From contig UCBZ01000036.1 of NCBI GenBank assembly GCA_900470775.1, positions 1 through 64,000 of the forward strand: a stretch of 64,000 nucleotides of DNA, written 5' to 3'. The translations under genes were made by a program, and so were the position numbers. The stretch comes from Hyphomicrobiales bacterium (lineage in GTDB: Bacteria > Pseudomonadota > Alphaproteobacteria > Rhizobiales > Beijerinckiaceae). Every line of letters starts with the position of its first letter. Position 1 is the first letter of the stretch. Of the stretch, positions 43,588 through 52,795 are shown one piece after another. The notes beneath the pieces were generated by a model. The model was not told the origin of the DNA, did no database searches, and worked only from the letters and a program-made list of their open reading frames with translations.

Positions 43588-44571
43588 ATGACTGATTTCA
43601 ACCCGTCACGCCGTGGCGTGATTGCCGGCGCCGGCGCGCTTGCCGTTGCCGCCACATTGGACCTGCCCGGGCTCGGCCCGGCCTACGCGCAAGGAGCTCC
43701 CGTGAATCAGGCCCCCGGTTTCTACCGCTACAAGATCGGTGACATCACCATCACCGCGATCAATGACGGCTTCGCCAGGCGCCCCCTCGAGGGCTTTGTC
43801 CGCAACGCCGAGCTCACCGACGTCAAGAAGGCGATGGAGCAGGCCTTCCTGCCGGCCGACGCGCTGAACATCAGCTTCACCACGCTGGCGATCCAGCAGG
43901 GTGGCAAGCTGACCTTGATCGACACCGGCAACGGCGATTCCGGTGCGCCGACCTCGGGCACCTGGGCAGCCAATTTCAAGGCTGCCGGCTTCGACGCCAA
44001 GGACGTCTCGACCGTCGTGTTCAGCCATTTCCATGGCGATCACATCAACGGATTCCGCCTTAAGGACGGCACCGCAATGTTCCCCAATGCCGAGGTGATG
44101 GTGCCGTCGGCGGAATGGGCCTTCTGGATGGACGACGCCAAGATGGGCGCCGCTCCCGAGGGTATGAAGGGTGCCTTCGCCGGCGTCCGCCGCGTCTTCG
44201 GCCCCGTCGCCAAGGATGTGAAGCAGTATGAGGGCGGCAAGGAGATCCTGCCCGGCATCACCGCAATTGCGGCGCCCGGTCATACGCCGGGCCACACCGT
44301 CTTCGCGGTGACCTCGGGCGCAGGCAAGATGATGATCATGTCGGACACCACGAACCACCCTGCCCTGTTCGTGCGCAACCCCGACTGGTCGGCCGTCTTC
44401 GACATGGACGGCGCGCAGGCCGCCGCGACGCGGCGCAAGCTCCTCGACATGGTCTCGGCCGACAAGATGCAGGTCGCCTTCTACCATGCGCCCTTCCCGG
44501 CAACCGGCTACATCGCCAAGTCCGGCAACGGCTTCGAAATGGTGCCGGTGCAGTGGAGCACTGCGATCTGA
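43588..44571 (+). CDS. TAT-exported metallo-beta-lactamase fold hydrolase
   Basis: 327 aa from ATG 43588 (AGGGAG). Twin-arginine signal PSRRGVIAGAGALAVAA. MBL motifs: SHFHGDHINGF (zinc ligands), a distal His in APGHTPGHT, and Asp in MSDTTNH. Periplasmic hydrolase, perhaps lactonase or thioesterase type; substrate unknown. Confidence 0.85.
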   Translation: MTDFNPSRRGVIAGAGALAVAATLDLPGLGPAYAQGAPVNQAPGFYRYKIGDITITAINDGFARRPLEGFVRNAELTDVKKAMEQAFLPADALNISFTTLAIQQGGKLTLIDTGNGDSGAPTSGTWAANFKAAGFDAKDVSTVVFSHFHGDHINGFRLKDGTAMFPNAEVMVPSAEWAFWMDDAKMGAAPEGMKGAFAGVRRVFGPVAKDVKQYEGGKEILPGITAIAAPGHTPGHTVFAVTSGAGKMMIMSDTTNHPALFVRNPDWSAVFDMDGAQAAATRRKLLDMVSADKMQVAFYHAPFPATGYIAKSGNGFEMVPVQWSTAI

Positions 44572-44596
44572 CGATCGGCTAGCCGACACAGACGAG

Positions 44597-44621
44597 AGGC
44601 CGGGGCGACCCCGGCCTTTTT
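44597..44621 (+). terminator. Terminator of the MBL gene
   Basis: AGGCCGGGG / CCCCGGCCT stem, CGA loop, then TTTTT. Confidence 0.85.
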
Positions 44622-44717
44622 CATGGCCAATTTTCTGGCCTGCCCGCTCGCGATCCTCCTGTCGCCCATGCTAAGGCACGGCCTGCGCCGCCAAGGCGCG
44701 CCGCTTCAGGACCCGCG

Positions 44718-45491
44718 ATGACCGAGCGCTTCCAGGCCATCTCATTCGTCGCCAGCGAAACCCCGGAGGCGCAGGCCGCGCTGGTCAAGCTGACCGAGCG
44801 CTACGGCAATGCCGATACCGCGACGGCAGACGTCATCGTGGCGCTCGGCGGCGACGGGCTGATGCTGCAGACGCTGCATCGCTTCATCGGCACGGGCACG
44901 CCGATCTACGGCATGAATCGCGGCTCCGTCGGCTTCCTGATGAACGAATTCCGCGAACGCGGCCTGCGCAAGAAGCTCTCCGAGGCGCAGCGCAGCGTCG
45001 TCCACCCGCTCTCGATGCGGGCCATCGACCAGGACGGCACCGAGGTCAGGGCCGAAGCGATCAACGAGGTCTCGCTGCTGCGCCGCTCCTACCAGGCCGC
45101 CAAGCTCAGGATCTCGATCGACGGGCAGGTCCGGCTGACCGAGCTCGTTGCCGACGGCGTGCTGCTGGCGACGCCGGCCGGCTCGACCGCCTACAACCTC
45201 TCGGCCAACGGCCCGATCCTGCCGCTCGACGCCCCCCTGCTGGCGCTGACGCCGATCTCGGCCTTCCGGCCGCGGCGCTGGCGCGGCGCCCTCCTGCCCG
45301 ACCATGCCAAGGTGACGATCGAGGTGCTGGAGGCGCAGAAGCGCCCGGTCAGCGCGGTGGCCGACCACGTCCAGATCGACAATGTCCTGCGCGTCGAGAT
45401 CGAGATCGACCGCACGATCGACCTCGTCATGCTCCACGATCCCGGCCACAGCCTCGACGAGCGGATCCTGCGGGAGCAGTTCGGATATTGA
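44718..45491 (+). CDS. nadK: NAD kinase
   Basis: 257 aa, start after [17 protein letters not shown] (catalytic GGDG), [13 protein letters not shown], and the C-terminal [20 protein letters not shown] signature. Makes NADP+ from NAD+ in the cytoplasm. Normal length for the alphaproteobacterial form. Confidence 0.95.
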   Translation: MTERFQAISFVASETPEAQAALVKLTERYGNADTATADVIVALGGDGLMLQTLHRFIGTGTPIYGMNRGSVGFLMNEFRERGLRKKLSEAQRSVVHPLSMRAIDQDGTEVRAEAINEVSLLRRSYQAAKLRISIDGQVRLTELVADGVLLATPAGSTAYNLSANGPILPLDAPLLALTPISAFRPRRWRGALLPDHAKVTIEVLEAQKRPVSAVADHVQIDNVLRVEIEIDRTIDLVMLHDPGHSLDERILREQFGY

Positions 45492-45617
45492 AAGGAGCGG
45501 ATGCATAGCTGGGCCGGCGCCGAGAGAGTTTTCGCTCCTGCCGTAGGGACAGGCGCGTCGATTGCGTGTAGCCTCCGTGTAACGGCCGATATCAGAATGG
45601 CCGACAGGGAGCGAGCT

Positions 45618-45833
45618 ATGAAGAACGTGCTGTTGGCGATCTGCCTGATCGGTAGTTCAATGGCTCTCATTCCGACGGAGGCGGGGGCTGTCGTTTGCGC
45701 TCGCGGCGTGGTTCGTGCGGGCTGCGTTTCCGCGGGGGGCGCAGTCGCCGTCCGCCGCCCAGTCGTTGTCGCGCCGAGAGCGGTGGTCGTCGCGCCCCGT
45801 CGCGCCGTGGTCAGGCGGCCCGTTCGCTACTGA
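45618..45833 (+). CDS. Small secreted Val/Arg-rich protein
   Basis: 71 aa; AGGGAG before the ATG. Signal peptide MKNVLLAICLIGSSMALIP..AGA, then two cysteines and a VVVAPRAVVVAPRRAVV repeat. Similar short periplasmic proteins are common in Hyphomicrobiales; role unknown. Confidence 0.6.
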   Translation: MKNVLLAICLIGSSMALIPTEAGAVVCARGVVRAGCVSAGGAVAVRRPVVVAPRAVVVAPRRAVVRRPVRY

Positions 45834-45865
45834 GATAACTGCTTTTGGAAACCAGGAGAATTCCG

Positions 45866-46447
45866 ATGCTGAAGCGGATGAGCATGATCCTCGCGATCGC
45901 CCTTGCGGCCGGGACGGCAGGCTGTGCGACCTCCCCGACGGTGACCCGTCAGACCGTCATCGTCGCTGGCGTCGGCCCGGTTGAAGTCGAGCAGCTGAAT
46001 GTGGAAGTCGTCGATGTGGAACCAGCCGATCGCATCGTGCGCGTCCGTCAAGGCCGCAACACCTGGCAGGTCGCGGTGCCGGAGGTGTTCGGCACGCTGC
46101 AAAACATCAACGCAGGCGACCGCGGCGAGATCCGGCGCGTCGAAGGGGTGATCCTCGGGGCCAGACGTGCCCGCAAGGGCGCCCAGCCCAGCGTCATCTA
46201 TACAGAAGCCGCCAGCGATCCATCCTTCCAGGGCCTGCCGGAGAAATTCGTCGTGCGATCGCTGACGTTGACGGCGCGGTTCGAGAATTTCGATCCGGCG
46301 ACCCGCGTCGTGAATTATGTCGGGCCGGCTGGGCCGCGGACCCATACGGTGTCCGATCCTGTCATCCAGAACGATCTCAGGCGCCTCAAGCGCGGCGACA
46401 TGGTCGAGCTGACCTTCGCCGAAGCCTTTCACTTCCAGAAATACTGA
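45866..46447 (+). CDS. Lipoprotein
   Basis: 193 aa from ATG 45866 (AGGAGAATTCC). Lipobox AGTAGC at the end of a 20-residue signal (MILAIALAAGTAGCATSP). Mature beta-rich (VGPVEVEQLNVEVVDV). Placed 32 bp after the small secreted gene, likely co-expressed. No family named. Confidence 0.7.
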   Translation: MLKRMSMILAIALAAGTAGCATSPTVTRQTVIVAGVGPVEVEQLNVEVVDVEPADRIVRVRQGRNTWQVAVPEVFGTLQNINAGDRGEIRRVEGVILGARRARKGAQPSVIYTEAASDPSFQGLPEKFVVRSLTLTARFENFDPATRVVNYVGPAGPRTHTVSDPVIQNDLRRLKRGDMVELTFAEAFHFQKY

Positions 46448-46500
46448 GTCGAGATCTGCAGCCCGTTTCGTGACACCGAAATGGGGCGCTTCATAAAGCC

Positions 46501-46522
46501 GGGGCGCGCAATCGCGCCCCTT
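46501..46522 (+). terminator. Terminator of the lipoprotein gene
   Basis: GGGGCGCG / CGCGCCCC with CAAT loop, followed by TT. Confidence 0.6.
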
Positions 46523-46650
46523 GCCTGACCGAACGTACTGACTGGCTGCCCAATCGCCGTCGGTCGGAGTCCGTTCAGGACCAAATCGAACCATGACCAT
46601 GCGGGAATGCCGGCCATCGGGAGGCCGACTGCAGGTTGGAGCCCAACCCC

Positions 46651-47865
46651 TCAAGCCGCCTGCCTGATATCCCCGATCTCGAGCTCGACCAGCAGCGCCG
46701 GATCGGCCTCGACCAGATAGGCCAGCGCCGCGTCGTCGGCGAGCGAGTCCGCCAGCGCCCTGGCTTCCTCGCGGGCCGCTTCGGCATCCATGCGGCGCAG
46801 CAGCCCCATCAGCGCGCCGCCATCCAAATCGTCCCGCATTTCGCAGGCGATCAGAACCTCGCGCAGCAAAGCGCGGTCGATGCCGCGCCCGGTCCCGCCG
46901 GCATCGAAACCGCGCGCATTGAGCGTCGCGATGGCGGCCGTGAAGGCGGGCTGGAGCGAGACCGGCAGGCCCGCCTTGCGATAGAGCGCCTTGAGGCCGG
47001 CGCCGCGACGATCGCGCAATAGCGCCGCCACGCGCGCCGCCGGCAGATCGGACAGCGCCACGAAGGCGGCCTCCGCCAATGCGGGCTCGCCTGAGAGCAG
47101 CGAGCGCAGCATCAAGCCCGGCGTCAGCCGCCCGTTGAGCCGCAGCACGTCGACGATGGCCGGGGCATCGCTGTCCTCGCCGCCAGCCGCCAGCGCCACG
47201 GCAACGCGCTCGGTCGATTCGCGCGCCAGCCTGGCGCTGCGCTCGGGCGTCAGCCAGCCGCAGCCGGTGACGAAGCTCGCCAGCGCATCCGAGACCTTGG
47301 CGGCGATCGCCTGCCTCAAGCCGGCGGGCAGATCGGCGCGCGCCAGCAGCGCCTCGCGCAGCGCGCCGCTCTCGCCGGCACGCTCGACCATCCGCTCCAG
47401 CGAGAAATCCGGGATATCGGCGGTGCGGTTGCCGGCCAGCGTGACCAGCGCCTCCTCGCCGCCGACCTCGGCCAGCGCGGCACAGACGCTCGCCGGCAGA
47501 GCGGGGCGCATCGCCACGGCGCGCTGGGCCAGCGTGTCGCCGATCGCGGCGGCATCGACCAGATCGGCTTCGGTCAGGACAGGCGAATGGGCCAGCACCA
47601 GGGCTGCGACATCGCTCTGCTCGGCGATCAGTCCGAGCACCAGGTTGCGCGGCGCGCGCGGGGACGAGGCCATCTCCTCGGCGATCGCCCGGCGCACCCG
47701 TGGCGAAGGATCGTCGATCAGCGACATCAGCGCCGTCTCGGCTTCAGTGCGGTCTTCCTCGGCCATGCCGGAGCGGAGATAGGCCCCCGCCAGCGCGGCC
47801 GCGCCATTGGCCCGCGCCTCGGCATTGGCCGTGCGGGCCCAGAGCAGGAAGCGGCGAACGATCAT
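46651..47865 (-). CDS. DUF2336 domain protein
   Basis: 404 aa of HEAT-like helical repeats (SLIDDPSPRVRRAIAEEM, LVLAHSPVLTEADLVD, PSVCAALAEVGGEEAL). DUF2336 proteins occur in alphaproteobacteria near motility and cell-cycle genes. Start overlaps the transglycosylase-like stop by ATGA. Confidence 0.8.
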   Translation of the reverse strand: MIVRRFLLWARTANAEARANGAAALAGAYLRSGMAEEDRTEAETALMSLIDDPSPRVRRAIAEEMASSPRAPRNLVLGLIAEQSDVAALVLAHSPVLTEADLVDAAAIGDTLAQRAVAMRPALPASVCAALAEVGGEEALVTLAGNRTADIPDFSLERMVERAGESGALREALLARADLPAGLRQAIAAKVSDALASFVTGCGWLTPERSARLARESTERVAVALAAGGEDSDAPAIVDVLRLNGRLTPGLMLRSLLSGEPALAEAAFVALSDLPAARVAALLRDRRGAGLKALYRKAGLPVSLQPAFTAAIATLNARGFDAGGTGRGIDRALLREVLIACEMRDDLDGGALMGLLRRMDAEAAREEARALADSLADDAALAYLVEADPALLVELEIGDIRQAA

Positions 47866-48944
47866 CGACCGCTCCGCTGGATCATGAAGGAGGACAGGTC
47901 GAGCGGCGCGCGGCGCGCCCGTGTGGTGGGACGCTCCTGGGCAACGGCGGCAGGCTGGGTCAACTCGACCGGGCGCGAGGGCGGCAGCGGCGCACCTACG
48001 GCCTTGGCAACGGATGCGTTCGCGGCAGCGGCGTCCGACGCCGTCGGCGCCACGGCGGTCGCGTCGGTTTTCGTCTGGCGCGGGAAATAGCGCTCGGCCG
48101 CGTCGAGCGATGCCGTACGCGTCCCGCCTGGGCGCGGCGTAGTCCAGAGATTGGCAACGGCCTGCGAGACCGGCGCGCGCGAGCCTTCGGTTGAGAACAG
48201 GCCGATCAACCCCTTGGCCCGGCCGGGAGCCAGGGCGGCGGCGATTTCGGCGGGCTTGTCGCCGCCTTGCACGGTCGCGCCGCCGATGGCTGCAGGCGTG
48301 GTCGCGGCGGCCAGCTGGGTGTTGGCGTGGCTCGCCGCAAGCACGCCATAGACCTCCTGAGCGCTGCGCGCCCGGCCGGTCTTGTCAAAGAAGATGCCGC
48401 GATTGGCGGCCGCAGCGTCGGGAAAATCTTTGGCCGCGCTGCGGGTCGGGTCGTTTGCTGCCGCGCGGATGAGCTCGGAGGCGCCGCGCGCGCCGAGCAC
48501 ATGTGCCATGTAGAGCTCGCCGGCATGCGGCTGACGGCCGAGCGCGCCGGCAAGCTGCTCGCGGTTCTTCTGGGTGAAGGCACCCGCCATCACGGCGGCG
48601 ACCTGCGGATCCTTGCGGAGCTCCAAGATTTTCTCGCGGGCGGCCGGATCTGCGACCGTGAGGCGACCGCCGGTCTCGCTGATCGCGTCGGCATAGCTGG
48701 ACAGCCCCTGCTTGGGTCCCTCCTGCTTCACCATCGACAGCCAGGTCTGCTCGATGAACTGGAACAGGCCTGTCGCGCTCGAGGTCTTGGCCTTGGCGTC
48801 GGGCTCGAGCGACGATTCCCGCTGCGCCGTCTTCAGCAGATAATCGAAGCCGGCGCCGGTCTTCGCCGCGCCGTCGCGGATGGCGCTGACGACCGGATTG
48901 GCGGGCTGGGCTTCTCGCGTCTGCGGGGTGGTGAACAGGAACAT
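47862..48944 (-). CDS. Lytic transglycosylase-like (flagellar-type) protein
   Basis: 360 aa. The N-terminal domain has FDYLLKTAQRESSLEPDAKA (catalytic Glu) and SATGLFQFIEQTWLSMVK, a soluble transglycosylase fold, with GELYMAHVLGARGA further on. The C-terminal half is low-complexity Ala/Pro. No clear signal peptide. Paired with DUF2336; may open peptidoglycan for envelope machines. Confidence 0.75.
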   Translation of the reverse strand: MFLFTTPQTREAQPANPVVSAIRDGAAKTGAGFDYLLKTAQRESSLEPDAKAKTSSATGLFQFIEQTWLSMVKQEGPKQGLSSYADAISETGGRLTVADPAAREKILELRKDPQVAAVMAGAFTQKNREQLAGALGRQPHAGELYMAHVLGARGASELIRAAANDPTRSAAKDFPDAAAANRGIFFDKTGRARSAQEVYGVLAASHANTQLAAATTPAAIGGATVQGGDKPAEIAAALAPGRAKGLIGLFSTEGSRAPVSQAVANLWTTPRPGGTRTASLDAAERYFPRQTKTDATAVAPTASDAAAANASVAKAVGAPLPPSRPVELTQPAAVAQERPTTRARRAPLDLSSFMIQRSGR

Positions 48945-49094
48945 CGAGTTACTCGGGCGAACCCGCCGCCGGCGGCCTGCCGCATGACGTTGCGGCGCTG
49001 TGTGGAGAGTGGCCCGGTTATGGTAAGCGAACGGTTAATCGCGAGGAATCGCCAGGGCTGCTGCATCGCCCTGACAGCATCAGGGAGAATGTCG

Positions 49095-49592
49095 ATGCCA
49101 GAGCTGAAGCGCCACAAACGCGGCGGAATCTATTTCGAGGATTTCGAGATCGGCGCCATCATCGAGCACAGGCTGACCCGCACGGTGACGCAGATGGACA
49201 ACATGCTGTTCTCGAACATGACCCTCAACCCGCAACCCCTTCATATCGATGCGCATTTCTGCGCGACCGAGACCGAATGGGGCCAGCCTCTGATGAACTC
49301 GCTGTTCACGCTGGGGCTGATGATCGGCATCTCCGTCAACGACACCACCGTCGGCACGACGATCGGCAATCTCGGCATGACCGACGTCATCTTCCCGGCG
49401 CCGCTTTTCGAGGGCGACACGATCAACTGCACCACCGAGATCGTCGCCAAGCGCGAATCGCGCTCCAGGCCCGATGCCGGCATCGTCGAGTTCGAGCACA
49501 AGGCCTACAAGCAGGACGGCACGCTGGTGGCGCAATGCCGGCGCCAGGCCTTCATGCGCCGGCATCCCACGCCCGCCACCGTCTCGGTCTGA
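49095..49592 (+). CDS. MaoC-family dehydratase
   Basis: 165 aa from ATG 49095, which GGGAG fits better than the ATG at 49089. Hot-dog fold with YFEDFEIGAIIEH, QMDNMLFSNMTLNPQPLHID (hydratase D/H pair) and FEGDTINCTTEIVAKR. Followed by a CitE-like lyase; together they resemble mesaconyl/methylmalyl-CoA type reactions. Confidence 0.85.
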   Translation: MPELKRHKRGGIYFEDFEIGAIIEHRLTRTVTQMDNMLFSNMTLNPQPLHIDAHFCATETEWGQPLMNSLFTLGLMIGISVNDTTVGTTIGNLGMTDVIFPAPLFEGDTINCTTEIVAKRESRSRPDAGIVEFEHKAYKQDGTLVAQCRRQAFMRRHPTPATVSV

Positions 49593-49597
49593 CGCGC

Positions 49598-50476
49598 ATG
49601 CGCTCGCTCCTCTTCGTTCCCGGCGACAGCCCCCGCAAGCAGCAGAAGGGCCTCGACAGCGGCGCCGACGCGCTGATTCTCGATCTCGAGGATTCCGTGG
49701 CGCTCGACGCCAAGCCCCACGCCCGCGAGGTCACCCGTGCCTTCCTGGAAGCCGCCCGCGCCCTGCCCCGGCGGCCGCGCCTGATCGTGCGCGTCAACGC
49801 GCTCTCGACCGGGCTGACGGATGCCGATCTCGATGCGGTCATGCCGGGCGCGCCCGATGCGATCATGCTGCCCAAATCGGAAGGGGGCATCGACGTCAGC
49901 CATCTCGGCGCCAAGATCGCCGTGCGCGAGGCGGAGTGCGACCTGCCGGACGGCCAGACCAGGATCATCCCGATCGCCACCGAAACCGGCAAGGGCATCT
50001 TCGGCCTGGGCAGCTATGCGGGTGCGACGCACCGGCTGGCGGGCCTGACCTGGGGCGCGGAGGATCTCTCTGCCGATCTCGGCGCCGAGACCAACCGGCT
50101 GGAGGACGGCGCCTACACCGATCCCTACCGCCTCGCCCGCTCGCTGACGCTGTTTGCTGCGGCCGCAGCCCAGGTCGACGCGATCGACACCGTTTTCACC
50201 GCCTTTCGCGATGCGGAGGGCTTCCGCGCCGAGTGCCTCGCGGCACGGCGCGACGGCTTCACCGGCAAGATGGCGATCCATCCCGATCAGGTCGCCCCGA
50301 TCAACGAGATCTTCACCCCCTCGCCCGAGACGCTGGCCCGGGCCGAGGCGATCATCGCCCTGTTTGCAGCCAATCCCGGCGTCGGCGTGATCGGACTCGA
50401 TGGCGAAATGCTGGATCGTCCCCATCTGATCAGGGCTCAGCGCATCAAGGCACGCGCCGGGAAGCTGGCCGGCTGA
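49598..50476 (+). CDS. CitE/HpcH-HpaI family CoA lyase
   Basis: 292 aa; ATG five bases after the MaoC stop. MRSLLFVPGDSPRKQQKGL, the metal site LILDLEDSVA, RVNALSTGLTD, and WGAEDLSADLGA, FTGKMAIHPDQV. TIM-barrel aldolase that cleaves malyl- or citramalyl-type CoA esters. Exact substrate unknown. Confidence 0.85.
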   Translation: MRSLLFVPGDSPRKQQKGLDSGADALILDLEDSVALDAKPHAREVTRAFLEAARALPRRPRLIVRVNALSTGLTDADLDAVMPGAPDAIMLPKSEGGIDVSHLGAKIAVREAECDLPDGQTRIIPIATETGKGIFGLGSYAGATHRLAGLTWGAEDLSADLGAETNRLEDGAYTDPYRLARSLTLFAAAAAQVDAIDTVFTAFRDAEGFRAECLAARRDGFTGKMAIHPDQVAPINEIFTPSPETLARAEAIIALFAANPGVGVIGLDGEMLDRPHLIRAQRIKARAGKLAG

Positions 50477-50493
50477 AAAGCGCTGGCCCGATT

Positions 50494-50519
50494 TTGACTG
50501 TAAGGCATTTTCGCCTTAC
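50494..50519 (+). promoter_or_regulatory. Promoter/operator of the toxin-antitoxin pair
   Basis: Perfect inverted repeat GTAAGGC-ATTTTC-GCCTTAC (50500-50519) abuts TTGACT (-35, 50494-50499). Position fits autoregulation by the antitoxin-toxin complex. Confidence 0.7.
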
Positions 50520-50548
50520 GTTGAGTTCTCCATCGTGAGGCTCGCGCC

Positions 50549-50800
50549 ATGGCAACGCTCACCGTTACCGCGAAGGGCCAGGTCACCCTGCGCAAGGAGC
50601 TGCTCGATCATCTCGGCGTCCGCCCAGGAGACAAGCTCTCGCTGGACAAGCTTCCGGATGGGCGCGTCGAGATCAAAGCCTCACGTCCGTCTGGCGCCAT
50701 CACGGATGCCTTCGGCTTGCTGAAGCGCGCAGGCGGCCCGATCCTGACGATCGAGGAGATGAACACCATCGCAGCACGCGGCTGGGCCGGGCGGCGATGA
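50549..50800 (+). CDS. vapB: AbrB/SpoVT-type antitoxin
   Basis: 83 aa. N-terminal swapped-hairpin domain LTVTAKGQVTLRKELLDHLG and VRPGDKLSLDKLPDG, then a C-terminal tail that would bind the toxin. Overlaps the toxin gene by ATGA. Confidence 0.85.
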   Translation: MATLTVTAKGQVTLRKELLDHLGVRPGDKLSLDKLPDGRVEIKASRPSGAITDAFGLLKRAGGPILTIEEMNTIAARGWAGRR

Positions 50801-51195
50801 AGATCACGGCTGATACGAATGTTCTTGTGCTGGCGCTGGTGGAGGATGACGAACGGCAGAGCCGGATCGCGCAGGCCGAACTCGCCAAGGCGGAGATGGT
50901 GGCGATCCCGCTGCCCGCGCTTTGCGAACTGGCCTGGGTGCTGTCCCAAGGCTACCGCGTGCCCTCCTTGGAGATTGCGGAAGCGATCCGCCGGCTCGCG
51001 AACGGCGCCAACGTTGCCATCGACCGGCCGGCCATGGAGGCAGGTCTCGCTCAGCTCGACGCCGGCGGAGACTTCGCTGACGGCGTCATCGCCTATGAAG
51101 GCCGTTGGCTGGGCGCCGAGACCTTCGTCTCCTTCGACCGGAAAGCGGTGCGACTGCTGACCGAGCGCGGGGAGCCCGGCCGGCTTCTGTCCTGA
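50797..51195 (+). CDS. vapC: PIN-domain toxin (VapC-like RNase)
   Basis: 132 aa. Acidic residues of the PIN active site: D in ITADTNVLV, E in CELAW, and D in GGDFADGVIA. It would cleave RNA, often initiator tRNA, unless bound by the antitoxin. Confidence 0.87.
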   Translation: MKITADTNVLVLALVEDDERQSRIAQAELAKAEMVAIPLPALCELAWVLSQGYRVPSLEIAEAIRRLANGANVAIDRPAMEAGLAQLDAGGDFADGVIAYEGRWLGAETFVSFDRKAVRLLTERGEPGRLLS

Positions 51196-51287
51196 GAACT
51201 GGCACGAGCAGATCGCCGTTCCCATATCGGAAGCAAGAGGTCGCCACGTTCAGACATTGGCCGAACAAATCGCTGGAGACGATTCCA

Positions 51288-51497
51288 ATGACTCAGGTTT
51301 TCGAGGTTTCGGGCATGCATTGCGGCGGCTGCCTGTCGCGGATGCAGCAAGCCGCGACCAAACTGGCGCCCGGCACAAAGGTCACGCTCGATCCGCCGCG
51401 AATGACCCTGCCCGAGGGCGCGGCGCTCGATGCGGCCGCGATCAACGCGGCACTCGCCCTGCTCGGCGACTACCGCGTGAAGGCTGCGGCAGACTGA
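51288..51497 (+). CDS. Heavy-metal-associated domain protein (copper-chaperone-like)
   Basis: 69 aa, GGAG upstream. Metal motif MHCGGC in VSGMHCGGCLSRM; a CopZ-type fold. Lies far from copA but may serve the same metal. Confidence 0.8.
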   Translation: MTQVFEVSGMHCGGCLSRMQQAATKLAPGTKVTLDPPRMTLPEGAALDAAAINAALALLGDYRVKAAAD

Positions 51498-51512
51498 GGG
51501 TTTGAGGCCGCC

Positions 51513-52118
51513 TCAGCCACCCAGCGGACGCTGGATCGAGAACAAGTGGTCGACCTCGGCATAGTCGGCATAGCCGCAGCGCGCAATCGGATGGGCCGCC
51601 GCCGTATCGAAGCGGCCGTCTTTGATGAAGGCATCGTCCATGAAGATGCCGACGACCTGGCCCAGCACCATCCAGCGCTCAACCGCCTGACCATCAAGAT
51701 CGACGAGTTGCTGCACCGAGAGCAGCTTGCATTCGAGCGCGGCCGGACTCGCGGCGACCCGCGGCGGCCTGACGAATTGCGACGCCGCCATCTCGAGCCC
51801 GGCATGGCCGTATTCGCTGGTGCCGCGCGGCAGCGGCGCCGAGGTCTGGTTCATCTGATGCGCCAGCGCCTTGGTCACCAGCGAGCAGGTGAACTCGCCG
51901 GTCTCCTCGACGAAGGCGATCGCGTCCTTCTTCCCCTCGGACGAGAACATCACGATATGTGGCCGCGTCGAGACGGCGTTGAAGAAGCTGTACGGCGAGA
52001 GGTTGATCTCGCCCTCGGCACTCATTGCCGTGATCCAGCCGATCGGGCGTGGCGTCACGATCGCCTTGAACGGATCATGCGGCAGGCCGTGGTCTTGGAG
52101 CGCGGGTGAATAGATCAT
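51513..52118 (-). CDS. Flavin reductase family protein
   Basis: 201 aa. Matches the FMN-binding split-barrel pattern: VTPRPIGWITAMS, NLSPYSFFNAVSTRPHIVMFSS cut into short blocks, and GEFTCSLVTKALAHQMN. Would bind FMN and reduce it with NAD(P)H or act as a paralog. Next to a nitroreductase. Confidence 0.85.
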   Translation of the reverse strand: MIYSPALQDHGLPHDPFKAIVTPRPIGWITAMSAEGEINLSPYSFFNAVSTRPHIVMFSSEGKKDAIAFVEETGEFTCSLVTKALAHQMNQTSAPLPRGTSEYGHAGLEMAASQFVRPPRVAASPAALECKLLSVQQLVDLDGQAVERWMVLGQVVGIFMDDAFIKDGRFDTAAAHPIARCGYADYAEVDHLFSIQRPLGG

Positions 52119-52121
52119 GGT

Positions 52122-52691
52122 TCAGGCCCCGTAGGTGCTGACGATATCGGCAAGAACCGGCCGGTCGCGGTCGGGCGGAACCGAGGTCGGCGTGCCCAGA
52201 TGAATGAAGCCGGCCATGCGCTCGCCGCCGGAGAGCCCGAAGGCATCGAGCACATCGCGGTCGAAGGAGAACCAGTTCGTCAGCCAGGAGCCGCCGAAGC
52301 CCATCGCCTGCGCCGCGACGAGCATGCTCATGCAGACGGCGCCGGCCGAAAGCTCCTGCTCCCATTCCGGGATTTTCACATGCGATGCGGCGCGCGAGAC
52401 CACGGCGACGATCACCGGCGCCTGCAGCAGGCGGTTGCGCTCGAATTCGACCTGTTCGGGTCGGGCGTCGGGATTGCGCTTCGAAAAGGCCTGCGCCACC
52501 ACGTCGGCGGCCTTGGTGCGGCCCTCCCCGGAGAACACGATGAAGCGCCAGGGCACCAGCTTGCCGTGGTCGGGCACGCGCGCCGCGATCGTCAGCAACT
52601 CGTCGAGTTGTCCGGCATCGGGGCCGGGCGCGGCCAGGAATTGCGGCGGCACGGACCGGCGCAGCTTGAGCAGAGAGAGCGTATCGGTCAT
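52122..52691 (-). CDS. Nitroreductase family protein
   Basis: 189 aa from ATG 52691. LLKLRRSVPPQFLA, then ARVPDHGKLVPWRFIVF, and AMGFGGSWLTNWFSF. FMN-dependent NAD(P)H oxidoreductase. Start is fixed by the RRSV motif near the N-terminus; the longer frame to 52982 lies over the divergent gene. Probably co-transcribed with the flavin reductase. Confidence 0.85.
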   Translation of the reverse strand: MTDTLSLLKLRRSVPPQFLAAPGPDAGQLDELLTIAARVPDHGKLVPWRFIVFSGEGRTKAADVVAQAFSKRNPDARPEQVEFERNRLLQAPVIVAVVSRAASHVKIPEWEQELSAGAVCMSMLVAAQAMGFGGSWLTNWFSFDRDVLDAFGLSGGERMAGFIHLGTPTSVPPDRDRPVLADIVSTYGA

Positions 52692-52795
52692 GAAGCATCC
52701 GGATGCGAGGAACCGGCTCAGACCTAGTGCCTCGCCATGATGAGGACAAGCGAAGCTGCTGAGACGTGAACGCACGGGTGGCGAGGGCTGTGAGC

